Assembly (NCBI GenBank): GCA_028565635.1
Contig: JAOXYB010097493.1
Coordinates: forward strand, 1 to 21,707
DNA from: Phoronis ovalis
Lineage: Eukaryota; Phoronida; Phoronidae
DNA length: 21,707 bases
Reading direction: 5' to 3'
A program made the position numbers and the translations under genes. Within the stretch, counting starts at the first letter, position 1. Every line of letters begins with the position of its first letter. Under the pieces are notes generated by a model, which had not been told where the DNA came from, made no database searches, and worked only from the letters and a program-made list of their open reading frames with translations. Positions 1-8,862 of the stretch are shown here, in pieces.

Positions 1-137
1 ATATAATGTGCCGCCCAATAGGCCCCCTTTTTTCAGCACCCGCATTTACAACAGGGTATGTTTTTCACACTTCTCAAAGCCTTATTTGCCACAGGGTATA
101 CTTTTTTGTTGGACAAGTACCCCGGGGTTATGTATGC
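1..137 (-). mobile_element. Partial TIR element with internal minisatellite, left end cut off
   Basis: Read on the minus strand the segment opens with CCCCGGGGTACTTG (about 127-114). It then carries two copies of an ATACCCTGT(G/T)G-type unit near 50 and 92, and closes with GGGCGGCACAT near 6-16. The same terminal block, the same internal unit and a related GTGCAGCCC inner block occur at 21345-21662 on the opposite strand, so this is another copy of that family. The outer end with the second CCCCGGGG block should lie just left of the window. No protein is encoded; the open frame at 33-236 is a by-product. The family name is not known to me from sequence alone. Confidence 0.6.
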
Positions 138-577
138 AGGACTAATAATAAGCATTATACATGAAAGGTGATATTTATTACCCTTGTGATCAGTGTTTAT
201 GCCTGTTGATCTGATGCTCCTACTCACTGTTGACACATTATGCTAACAGTAACATGAATTTGATATTTTATTTCCTGTAATGCGTGAAAAGGTAGTTTTG
301 TTTCCTGTGATCACTACCCCACAATTCATTGAGCTCCCTCTTTAATTACTGTGATGGACACAGGGTTTGTTCCTGCTTGCATGATGTCAAACTTTGCAAT
401 ATAATAAACTGCAGAGCAAGAATGTATTCAGCAGAAATGGTTTGTGATGATGGTGAGGATGCTGTTTTTGTTCATACTGTTCCTAACAAATTGAGCTGAT
501 TTCATTACAGTTGTAAGTCAGTTTTCAAGTTTAATAAATAATTTAAATAATTGTTTAACTTTATGTTGATTCTATAG
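138..577. other. Intron of MRPS6 upstream of its second coding exon
   Basis: AT-rich sequence with no recognisable coding segment. I looked here for the missing first MRPS6 exon (a short peptide of the MPxYEL type followed by a phase-0 donor) and did not find it. A GTAAGT at 513 follows a short open stretch that does not resemble bS6m. The stretch ends in a usable acceptor (TTCTATAG) at 577. Confidence 0.6.
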
Positions 578-717
578 CCAGACCTTGTTCAAGTTTTGAA
601 AAGAACTGCAGAAGCTATTACTCAAAGAGAAGGGTTTATTAGGCAGTTGGAAAATATTGGTTCTCGGCAACTTCCATATAAAATGTCAAGGCATGGAGAA
701 CGGCACACAAATGGACA
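578..717 (+). CDS. MRPS6: MRPS6 internal coding exon
   Basis: 140-nt exon, 46 codons plus two bases. The acceptor TTCTATAG ends at 577; the donor GT is at 718-719 in the context ACA|GTAAGC. It encodes the helix 1 and strand 2 region of the S6 fold, with the conserved LENIGSRQLPY motif. An in-frame TAA just after the donor confirms that coding stops here and must be spliced. Confidence 0.92.
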
Positions 718-1467
718 GTAAGCACTGTGCTTGACTTATTATTTTAAATTTATGATTATCCTATTTGATACATCAAAAAGTTGTCTTAATAATTATAATT
801 CATTTGAAGTGAACCCAGGTATATTTTGTAACAAAAACTTTTTCAAAAAGGGCCTTTATTAAATCATGTGACCGAATTCAAACTATTTAGTTGCAGTATT
901 TGTGAAGTTAAGGGTGTTAACTTTTAAAAATGTATACTTTTATACGTTTGTCTCTTTATTATAATTGCTAAAACCGTTTTAGGTGAAATATATATATATA
1001 TATAGATATATACCGCACACCTCTTTATATCTCGAGACCTTACCTACTTTCTGTTATAATCTTATTGACGAGAGTTAAATTACAGTTTCTTGCATCTGTA
1101 ATTCTGCATTCTATTCCAAGTGATTTTTCTATGAATTTAAAAAATATGTGAAATTCTTAATGTGATAAAGAATTTAAACAAATACTGTTTCTTGAAATTT
1201 GTGCCAACAGCCTCTTGTTCCTATTATGAACTAACTTTAGTTATTTTTTATTTTAGTTATGTAATCATGTATTTTGACAGTCCATCAATTCAGATATCAG
1301 ACCTCAAAGATCATTTAAAACGTGATACAGACATTATTAAACCTAGCATTGTACGGAATGAAGAGGAATCTGAAAGACCTTGTGTTACTGGACCTTGCTT
1401 TTGGGGTAATCAACCTAATGAAGTTTATAGAAAAATTAGAAGTTCTGGAACGTTTAAAAAGTTGTAG
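578..1467 (+). CDS. MRPS6: Mitochondrial small ribosomal subunit protein bS6m, 3' two coding exons
   Basis: Component of the mitochondrial ribosome small subunit, homologous to bacterial S6, needed for translation of mitochondrially encoded proteins. Two exons are visible, 578-717 and 1257-1467. They are joined by a GTAAGC donor and a TTTTAG acceptor through a split His codon (CA|T), then stop TAG at 1465. The joined product reads PDLVQVLKRTAEAI, LENIGSRQLPYKMS, then HYVIMYFDSP and DLKDHLKRDTDIIKP. This follows vertebrate MRPS6 residue blocks (LKRTIEAL, LENLGERALPYRIS, YFLVDFYAP, HLSRDIDVIR) in order. About 116 residues are present; the first roughly 15-20 residues (the MPxYEL strand) are on an exon left of the window. 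The C-terminal 30 residues diverge from the vertebrate tail, as is usual in this family. The gene converges on PRDM1. Confidence 0.93.
718..1256 (+). other. MRPS6: MRPS6 last intron, with a TA microsatellite
   Basis: 539-nt GT-AG intron, GTAAGC to TTTTATTTTAG. It holds an almost pure TA repeat at about 989-1012, interrupted once by a G. Nothing else recognisable is present. Confidence 0.85.
1257..1467 (+). CDS. MRPS6: MRPS6 terminal coding exon
   Basis: The exon begins with the third base of a split His codon and encodes 69 further residues before TAG. It supplies the central strand (YVIMYFDSP) and second helix (DLKDHLKRDTDIIKP) of the S6 fold, then a basic tail ending FKKL. The open frame extends back to 1162, but that part is intronic: it lies before the acceptor and shows no S6 similarity. 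Confidence 0.93.
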
Positions 1468-1884
1468 CACTGAAACTGTCGTGTAGAACTTAGTGTTCTA
1501 AGAAACAGCATTCAAGAGCAACAGATTAGGTAATTTGTCAAACTTAGCAAAACTATTCAGAGCTGTTTATACTGCACATACAAACTGCTTAGAAAAAATA
1601 GCAACCAAGTGTAGTTGGACGAATGTGCAGTGCAGTGCAGTGGTTGTTATTTTGCCGAATACATCATTTTTCTTTTCGTTTACGAAATTGGACTCTCTTG
1701 ATGCCAACTACTAATCATGCTGTATTATTATTATGGCAGAACTTTTTGTTTTCATTGGTACATTTCATTTGTTGGTAAGCATGGCTGAATCTATCTTCCA
1801 AGAATGTGTCTAAGAGAAATTGCACCAAATTCTTATTCTGTGAAAGCTATAACAGGAAATATTAAATTTCATAAATTTTATTTG

Positions 1885-1890
1885 AATAAA
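1885..1890 (+). terminator. MRPS6: Candidate MRPS6 poly(A) signal
   Basis: First canonical AATAAA on the + strand after the MRPS6 stop, giving a 3' UTR of roughly 430 nt. A second AATAAA at 2041-2046 is an alternative. Cleavage itself cannot be seen from sequence. Confidence 0.45.
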
Positions 1891-2020
1891 AGCTTTTTCA
1901 CTACCAAAACATGGGAATAATCCCTGGAATGTAATCATGAAACATAAACGTGTAAAAATACATTCTCTAAAGCACCAAATAGTACAGTTCATCGCAAAAA
2001 TCACATCACACAGGATACAA

Positions 2021-2799
2021 TTTATTATTATGTATATCAAAATAAAACTACAATTCTATTAATTATAACATTATAAACACTCAAGAAAAACCGTGACATC
2101 ATAGTACTATGGTTCACTTAATTTTTAAATTCACTCTAAAAAATTAACTGTCATGGATGACATTAGGAATGCTATTCAGCACAACCAGTGAAATAGCATA
2201 TTGCTAATTGCTAATAATGGTAACTCAAATTTTTCCAGAACTTTTTTTTATCTACACTTGAACAATAAATAGAAAAATACCACATAAACGCTATTAAAAA
2301 TATACAGCATAAATATGTTTGCTACATTAGATCTAGATTAAAAGTTTTTGTAACAGTTAGAAGTACAACATACTAGACATCATATTCTACATTAACTAGC
2401 AAATGTACAGCTTATATATGGTGTTGAAATACAATATATGGCAAAATCATACAAACAGTAACACCAAAAACAAGGCTTTAATAAATATACAACAGTCAAC
2501 AATAAACAGTAGTTTCGAGTTTGTAAATGGCAAGATAAAAATATGCTAATAATAGGCAGTGCTCTCTGGAAACCTGCAAATGTACGCACTTAGCATAAAC
2601 TGATATTGACAATGTTACAGTAATATATGACATGTTGTTTCCCTACCCCACTTCCCCTTCAAAAGACCCTTGTCCTGTAAATTGTAAAGAAATTGCTTCA
2701 TAAAACTTGCTAAAAAAATTAAAATGCATGACACGGGATAACATCAAAATGTTTGTAATTTTGAAACATTTTGTTCCTGGCCTGGTTATTTTGTTAATA
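2021..2799 (-). other. PRDM1: Probable PRDM1 3' UTR and poly(A) signal
   Basis: AT-rich, non-coding sequence after the PRDM1 TAA (2802-2800). Read on the minus strand, the clearest canonical AATAAA lies at 2026-2021, giving a 3' UTR of roughly 780-800 nt. Another is at 1882-1877, inside the likely MRPS6 3' UTR, so the two transcripts may overlap. The open frames at 1810-2040 and 2392-2589 have no family signature and I do not call them. Confidence 0.5.
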
Positions 2800-4421
2800 T
2801 TAGGCTACAAGATTAGCTGCTCCCTCTTGTGGCAAGTCGGCATCTTCTTCAGCAGAAATGCAACCTGAATCCGCACCACTGATTTCTTCATGTTCATCCT
2901 TGTGGTTATTGTCATGTTCTTCGGTGTTAAAATCATGGGTCTCTGATTGGTTCTCGTCAGTTAAAATATCCATAGTGTTGTTCATCAGTGGTGAGGATGA
3001 CAAATAATCTTCAGGTTCCAAATCTGGTGAAGTTTGACCAGAGTTGTCATGGTTTTCACTTTGACAGTCCTCAGTTTTGTCATCGTCTGGTAGCATATAA
3101 TTGAGATCAGAATTTAGAGGTACACAAGTGCTAGTTTTCCAATGTGTTTTTAAACCACTAGCACTGATGTATTTACGTCCACATGCTTGGCACTCGTATG
3201 GACGTTCATTTGTGTGCAATCGCTTGTGAAGTTTCAGGTGTACATACTGAGTAAATTTAGCGGGGCATAACTTACAAGAAAATGGCTTTTCCCCACTATG
3301 AAGCCTCATGTGAGTTTTCAGATTACTTGTACTGCTAAATCGCTTTTGACACACATTACACTCATGAGGTTTTTCCCCTGTATGTACCAGATGATGTTTT
3401 TGGAGGTGCGCTAACTGAGTGAAACCCTTGTTGCATGTTTGACACACAAATGGTCGTTCCCCTGTATGAGTACGTAAATGAACCTTCAGATTAGATAACT
3501 GACCAAAGGACTTGCAACAAACATTACATTCATACTGCATTTTACCATCCTTCTTTCTTAGAGGAAATGGCAAAGATCGGTATCCCCGCCCATCATTTTC
3601 TTCTGACTTGTCTGCTGATTGATTAGGTTCACTGGACCTTTTAAGACCAGATGTTTGTGCAGCATATGCTGTATGCATGGCTTGTAAAGCCGAGGGGTAC
3701 ATATGCCAGGCTAGTCCAGGGTATGGATTTAAAGAAAACATGGGATTCATAGCATAAATCGGTGCAATAGCAGGATTCGGGAACAACATAGAACTAGTTG
3801 TCATCTGATTCATGAAAGGAGTTATTGGTGTCATTGGAGGCAATTTAGAAGATACATTTTTCTCGTCTTTCTTACTTTCATTTTTCAAATATTCTCGTTT
3901 TAGATTTAGTCCTGTTACAGATGCTGATACTGGTACACTATTGTCTTGATATCCAACACTGCTAGCGGAAACTGGAGATGGACATTTTACTTGCGGGGAG
4001 GATAATTTGCTAAGTGGAGACAAGGGTTCTGTTTTCACCTGAAAGTTGGTACTACTGAGATCTTGACCACATTCCTTCATTTTCTTCAAAAGTAAATTCT
4101 CAATGATGCCTGCACTTGGTCTTTTGACAGGTTTGGGTTTACAGGGATATCTGGTTGTGGGAAATCTGTGGTGTAATTCTGTCATGGAACTATCAAGTTC
4201 ATGCAAGGAAGGTATACCATCTGCATAAACTGGGCTGGAATTTTCCTTGCTGATCCGTTTATCATCATCTGGTCGTATGATGAGAATGTTTCCATTGGTA
4301 ATCTTGTTGGATGACTTCATGCTGAAGTCGAGTACAAAATTATTGTCATCACTATCAGCAGCTTTATCGCTGTGTAGCTTGTTGTTAATAGGCAGGCTTG
4401 GTGTATTATCTCGTTGATGTC
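2800..4421 (-). CDS. PRDM1: PRDM1 terminal coding exon: linker, all five zinc fingers, acidic tail
   Basis: The acceptor TTTTTCTTCTAG ends at 4422; the exon starts with the last two bases of Arg178. Residues 179-473 are low-complexity, Pro/Ser-rich linker with VLDFSMK, VKTE and a [15 protein letters not shown] block just before the fingers, equivalent to vertebrate GYKTLPYPLKKQNGK. Fingers span 3534-3124 (residues 474-496, 502-524, 530-552, 558-580, 586-610), with linkers HTGERPF, HTGEKPH, HSGEKPF and HTNERPY. The fifth is C2HC (last ligand Cys), as in vertebrate Blimp-1. The final ~105 residues are rich in Asp/Glu. The open frame upstream of 4421 (start at 4479) is intron read-through. Confidence 0.97.
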
Positions 4422-7400
4422 CTAGAAGAAAAATGGATAAAATGATGTTCATGAATACATACATTCGTTTGCTTTCCATATCAGTTTACATATCTTAAAA
4501 TCTATTTCACGGAATCAAAAAATATATTTACAAAAAAAGCTGCTTGAGTTTGTAACAACATGTTCCACATTATCAGCAAACTATGTCCGTCAAGTCATTC
4601 AGCCAGTTTCCTATCTCCAGCAGATGTCGCCAGCTTGCAGTAGAATAGTCAAAACGTTCTGTTTCTAACATTTATCTAATCAGAGCAAAGTAAAAAAGTT
4701 GATTTCCCCTACATTTAGTACAGAATTACTGAAATGTATAATTTTCCTTCTAATCAATGGTTCTCCAAAACACTTACTTATTTTCTGCATCATAAGTTCT
4801 CCTGATAATGGATAATTCAGTCTCTGGGCAAATTCCTGACAGTACCAGACCAACAATTCAGTATTAGGTGGTATTGACTTGATCGTATAAAAATAAATGC
4901 TTAAGTTGATTTGACATGCTATGAGGTTCTGAGACTGGGAACAGTTGGCAGGGTTCACATGGCGCATCCAGTTACTTTTGTTGATATCACATCCATCAAT
5001 GTAGAAGTACAATTCGCTATCTTTGTAAACCTATAAAAATATGAGATTTTCTTTGAAATATATGGGTGAAGTTCATCAATTTTATGCCACATACTTTTAC
5101 TTGCCAACAGCTCTTAAAACTAAATAAAAGTCGGACAAGATGCTTTATGCATGAATTAAAGTGAGTTGGGTTTTAGCTAGTACCTTTGACAGGCAGCTTC
5201 AATATTATATATGATAACATATATGCTGTCAAAAATTCTTAACATTACATTTTAGTCAGTAACATACAATGATATATCAACAGTTTGTCAGGTTTAATTT
5301 TCTTAAAAAATCTTAGTTATATTAGTCCCAGGTTGCATGTATTTAAAATGAACTAAACTAGACTTAATATGAACTAAACTTGATTCAAATTCTAATAAAA
5401 TTGTGGATGTCACCGGTTTGACTAAAATGGTTTAGAAATTAATTTTAATAGATCATCATATTATTTACATACAATGTGACAAATGAAATATTTAATCCAT
5501 TTTAGTAATAAAAAAACACTGCATAGTTCTAAACTTTGGGCCATAATTTGTTTTTATGTATGAATCAACTTCTGATTAAATATGTCCAATGTTTATATCC
5601 GACTTTAATTTTGGCTTTTAAAGTGTGAATCTTGTCCTTTTGAATAATTCATATGTGCTGTAATTTATTTTGATCTGAAAATGTTTAGTAAATTATTAAA
5701 CATGTTGGTAAAATACGCATAAATTTCTTGTAAAAATCTATTTTGCTTCATTCTGAATAAAAATGAGACTGTTACCTATGTTGTATCAAATCTCTATAAA
5801 ATATTTAAAAAAGTCAAATATTGAAATAGTTAATCTTTATATTTGTATTCACCTAATAATCAACACTGCAATTGCTCTGGGTACCGGCACTTTCACTGTC
5901 TGGATCTCAGCTGATTAGGTAAGCCAGACGAAACATTATTTGCTCTTTATTTTGTTAAGTAATCATTCGCAAAATAGAAAGTGGCTTTACTATTGTTTCT
6001 GGTAACAATGTAGCACCAGACATTTGTATTATTTTAATACCAAATTCCAGCCAAATATGGATTAGCCTTTCAAATTTAGCAAGGATATAAATATAAAATA
6101 CACAATAAGGTATTGAAATTTGAATGTTATAAAAACTTAAGTATTATGTGACTTTATGCTATTTACCACACAACGCCTTACTTTGTAATAGTAAAAGCTA
6201 CTAAAAATAATTAATTGCATTCATACTCTAAAAAGAATTCTGATATGCCTTATGATGTTTTTTTTATTTTTTAAATTATACGGACTGAATTTATCTTTGG
6301 TTAAAGCACAATTTGCATTCATTATAAAATATCAAACCTGATATGTGTAAAATTTTAAAATAACTTGTTTTGTCAGTCTTATAGTAGTGGTTAATAGTAA
6401 CATACAATACACCTTTCACTGTTTGGTGCAACTGAATGTGATCTAGCTAATACCTTTTTTTCATTTAAATTTTTCCCTTTCAATGTGAAAAGTGGGTTTA
6501 TATGAAGCATTGAACAGCTTTTAAATAAAGAAAGTAAAAATAAATGAATAAAAAATTAACCCTGGAAATTATTCTTGTTTGCCACAGGTTAATAGCATAA
6601 CAAGCTGTTGTTTTTATCATGCTGCCAAAAAAATTTCCTCTGACTGTTTTTTTCCAACCTAGGTAAATTAATGTTTAGTGTAACATGTAGTACCTGTAAA
6701 CATTTGTAAACATATAGTCCTGTATAAGTTTATACTTTAGAACTGAAAACTCACCCTCCAGAAGTATTTTCGTGTTGCCGTTTTTGGTACAATATCCTTC
6801 ATGAATATTTCACCTTGAAGTGGACCAAAACGAGTTCCCTTTGGAATGTATTCTTTACTCCAAACACCCAGTACCTAAAATAATAATTGTGCCATTATAT
6901 TTATTATATTTTTTTCATATTAAATAAATTAATTTTTTGTTATGTTACATTTTGTAGTTTGGCTTTTTGTGGACAAAGCTACATGTTGGTATTATCAATC
7001 AACTTAAGGTAGTTTTGAACAATTTTGAACTAGCGTGCAAGAAAATATGCACCAGCTGCCTTGATTGTGTACTCTATACAAGATGGTCCCAGTCCAAGAG
7101 ACAAAATATGATGTAGGGAATGACAACAAATTGGACCCTTGCTTATTATAGTTTCTCATGCTATATGAATCTGTGGGCTACAAACATCACCATTCATAAA
7201 ATATAAAATAATTTATTTTATGCATAAATTTGTATTTATTATGTAAAATAAATAACTTGACAAATAACTCTTCCTAAACCCTCTATATGTTTGGAAAATG
7301 TAAATATCTTATCAGTAGTATTTTTGCGTTGAATATTCTCAGCCGGGTATCACCTGGTTAATTAGACTTAAAAAGGATCCTAATTCACAAATGTTGGAAA

Positions 7401-8860
7401 TCTTTAATAAAGATAATCTGAGTTTTATTTGATGTTAATATTGTTTTAATACATTCAAGTATATATTGAAAAACTCTATAAACTGTTTAAATAAATGTAC
7501 AAGGGCAAATAAAAATTCAGTTTTCCAGTTAAATATTTTAACACTTAAAAGTGTCAATATTCAAATTCCTTCAGGATGTATTTAAGCATGCACATTTTTA
7601 ATAAATGTATAGGTAACAGGTGGCTATATATTTGACTGGGGCATTTAAATTCTACATCTTTTATGGAATTCCTCCAAAAAGTAATAAGCAATAAAATATT
7701 CTAGTTACTTTTTACAAAGAAACAAAAATTTGGCATCAATTGTAATGTAAAGTTGATAAATATTGACCTTGTTGAATGACACTTATTACTCAATTCAAAA
7801 GTATAAATCAACAGAATTTTTGAATAACTTAGGTAATACATTCATTGACAAAAAATCTGTATTTATGTTTCTATTTATTGCCATAACTCACCTCTTTATC
7901 TCTTCTCTAAATAAAATATGATAACTAAAAGTCATTAAATCAATTAAAATACGAAGCGTTTGCTTTAATACATTATTTACTGATAAGAGTAAGCATTTTA
8001 TGTCTGCCAACTTTGTTTTATTTGTCATAATTTTAATATATAACTAAATTTTTTAAACACTTTCACTATACTCTATGGTGCTAAATGTATTCAAATGTAA
8101 AATTGAACTGGCAAGTCAATCAAAATTCTTTAATGTAAGAGCACTAGCACAACAAATGGGGGGTTGCAGTGGCTCGGGCAGTTGGTGCCGGACGGCAAAT
8201 CGAAAGGTTGCAGGTTCAAATCCCACATGGGTGATTAGTGATTGTATTCTTAAGCAAAACACTACCCTCGTTTGCTTCTCTCCGTCCAGGTGTAAAAATG
8301 GGTACCAATGTTTATAACATTGAAAGTAACCTGCGATAGACTAGCATCCTATCCAGGCAGAATACACTCGCTTAATGCTGCTGAAACCGGTATAAGCCCC
8401 AGCCTGACGGCCAAATTATGGAACAGACTTTACTTTTACTAGCACAACAAATGCACATGATTTATCTTGACTGATGTAATGTGCTGTTCAAATATGTTCT
8501 AAGATAAAAAAAATGAAATGTTATGTAATACTTTAAAACATTTTCCCTAATTCTACTGCTTTTTATGAACATTGAAAGTTTTTTTTTACTCTTTGTACAT
8601 ATGTAAATACATATATACATAATTATACATACACATAATTAGACACACACACAGCTTTAAGGTAAGAATGGTATGTTCCATATTTCCTATACTCACATCA
8701 CACAGAGTTCTTGATGGCTTGAGCACTAAATTGCTTGGCAATGATGCTTCAGCTCGATTAGTGGTACCACTCGAGGTTGCTGGTTTGTCAGGTACAATGT
8801 AAATGCACTTCTTGTCATAGTCTTCTTCAGGAATGCTGTCCACACCATCACCCATAATAT
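2800..8860 (-). CDS. PRDM1: PR domain zinc finger protein 1 (Blimp-1), complete coding sequence in four exons
   Basis: Sequence-specific nuclear transcriptional repressor of the PRDM family, which recruits co-repressors to AGYGAAAGYK-type sites; in animals it controls terminal differentiation and endomesoderm or germline fates. Exons 8860-8697, 6874-6755, 5030-4778 and 4421-2800 join in phases 0, 0 and 1 with GT-AG introns of 1822, 1724 and 356 nt. From ATG at 8855 the product is 717 aa (human isoforms 789-825). Landmarks: [11 protein letters not shown] and AEASLP (1-53); PR domain (about 54-170) with [31 protein letters not shown] and LLVWYC; VLDFSMK at 207-213; a VKTE sumoylation-type site at 306-309; five zinc fingers at 474-610; acidic tail. 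Like other PRDM1 proteins it lacks the canonical SET NHxC motif. The start is the first ATG after the acceptor, with G at +4. Confidence 0.96.
4422..4777 (-). other. PRDM1: PRDM1 coding intron 3
   Basis: 356-nt GT-AG intron joining the PR domain exon to the finger exon in phase 1. It contains a CTCF-like core, CCAGCAGATGTCGC, at 4617-4630 on the + strand. Otherwise nothing recognisable is present. Confidence 0.85.
4617..4630 (+). promoter_or_regulatory. CTCF-like motif
   Basis: CCAGCAGATGTCGC differs from the common bilaterian CTCF core CCASYAGRKGGCRC at one position (G to T). The same deviation is seen in the second candidate at 20444-20457 on the other strand. Motif match only; binding is not shown. 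Confidence 0.3.
4778..5030 (-). CDS. PRDM1: PRDM1 coding exon 3, second half of the PR domain
   Basis: 253-nt exon, residues 94-177 plus the first base of codon 178. The acceptor TTTTTATAG ends at 5031; the donor is ATAA|GTAAGTG (GT at 4777-4776). It encodes [20 protein letters not shown], then [17 protein letters not shown] and [14 protein letters not shown], very close to vertebrate Blimp-1. After the donor the frame stays open for 32 residues to a stop at 4680, so intron retention would end the protein right after the PR domain. Confidence 0.96.
5031..6754 (-). other. PRDM1: PRDM1 coding intron 2
   Basis: 1724-nt GT-AG intron, very AT-rich. It contains one short GC-richer island at about 5875-5930 with a Blimp-1/IRF consensus site and a 6-bp-stem hairpin. 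A short direct repeat (ATGAACTAAACT twice) lies near 5348-5380, and a near-match Blimp-1 site (AGTGAAAGGT on the minus strand) near 6412-6421. No coding segment or transposon is recognised in the rest. Confidence 0.8.
5888..5897 (-). promoter_or_regulatory. PRDM1: Blimp-1/IRF consensus site in PRDM1 intron 2
   Basis: Minus-strand AGTGAAAGTG fits the Blimp-1 consensus AGYGAAAGYK at all ten positions; IRF factors read overlapping GAAA sites. It lies in a locally GC-richer block just beside the GTCTGG/CCAGAC hairpin (5898-5929). Function is inferred from the motif only. Confidence 0.45.
6755..6874 (-). CDS. PRDM1: PRDM1 coding exon 2, first half of the PR domain
   Basis: 120-nt, 40-codon exon too short for a simple ORF list. 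The acceptor TTATTTTAG ends at 6875; the donor is AGG|GTGAGT (GT at 6754-6753); phase 0 at both ends. It encodes [19 protein letters not shown], a GEIF segment, then TATRKYFWR, matching the vertebrate Blimp-1 blocks [19 protein letters not shown] and NRKYFWR. Protein residues 54-93. Confidence 0.95.
8058..8067 (-). promoter_or_regulatory. PRDM1: Blimp-1/IRF consensus site in PRDM1 intron 1
   Basis: A second exact minus-strand AGTGAAAGTG (context ATAGTGAAAGTGTTT), identical over ten bases to the site at 5888-5897. It lies about 75 bp outside the SINE, so it is not carried by that element. Confidence 0.45.
8143..8453 (+). mobile_element. tRNA-derived SINE with perfect 16-bp target-site duplications
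   Basis: The body 8159-8437 is flanked by identical ACTAGCACAACAAATG at 8143-8158 and 8438-8453, the mark of LINE-driven retrotransposition. The head has a pol III A-box-like TGGCTCGGGCAG (about 8170-8181) and a B box GGTTCAAATCC (8213-8223, fits GGTTCRANYCC). The middle holds a conserved core (CTGCGATAGACTAGCATCC, then TATCCAGG) that I associate with mollusc and other invertebrate SINEs of the Meta-domain type. The 3' part (TGCTGAAACCGGTATAAGC, then GACTTTACTTTT) resembles a LINE tail. It is antisense to PRDM1 within an intron. The open frame at 8075-8317 is incidental. The exact subfamily name is uncertain. Confidence 0.9.
8697..8860 (-). CDS. PRDM1: PRDM1 first coding exon (start codon exon)
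   Basis: The acceptor (TTATGTTTTCAAG, AG at 8862-8861) is followed by ATATT and ATG at 8855-8853. The 53 codons include [16 protein letters not shown] and [14 protein letters not shown], matching the vertebrate Blimp-1 segment FEEKCTYIVNDHP and QAEASLPRNLL just before the PR domain. The donor is GAT|GTGAGT (GT at 8696-8695), phase 0. The open frame continues upstream past the acceptor, but the residues there (MFDTNSAWYLCFQ) have no Blimp-1 counterpart. A further N-terminal coding exon cannot be fully excluded. Confidence 0.88.
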
Positions 8861-8862
8861 CT

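Larger units (their letters stand above)
6875..8696 (-). other. PRDM1: PRDM1 coding intron 1, with a SINE insertion
   Basis: 1822-nt GT-AG intron. It holds the SINE (8143-8453 including target duplications), a second exact Blimp-1 site (8058-8067) and an AT/CA-rich simple stretch at about 8595-8655. AT-rich sequence elsewhere; a slightly GC-richer patch at 7010-7190 is not identified. Confidence 0.85.

Noticed and set aside
421-515. Possible first MRPS6 exon ending at the GTAAGT at 513
   Set aside because: The frame from the nearby ATG hits a stop before the donor and shows no bS6m residues.
4422-4479. Upstream ATG (4479) of the finger exon with a hydrophobic, signal-peptide-like start
   Set aside because: The segment lies before a good acceptor (TTCTTCTAG at 4422) that joins in phase to exon 3. 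It is intron, and Blimp-1 is nuclear.
8075-8317. Plus-strand open frame of 80 codons
   Set aside because: Mostly the body of the SINE, which is not protein-coding.
8586-8696. Continuation of the PRDM1 start-exon frame past 8697
   Set aside because: The consensus donor GAT|GTGAGT and the in-phase join to the 6874 exon match Blimp-1; the read-through peptide does not.
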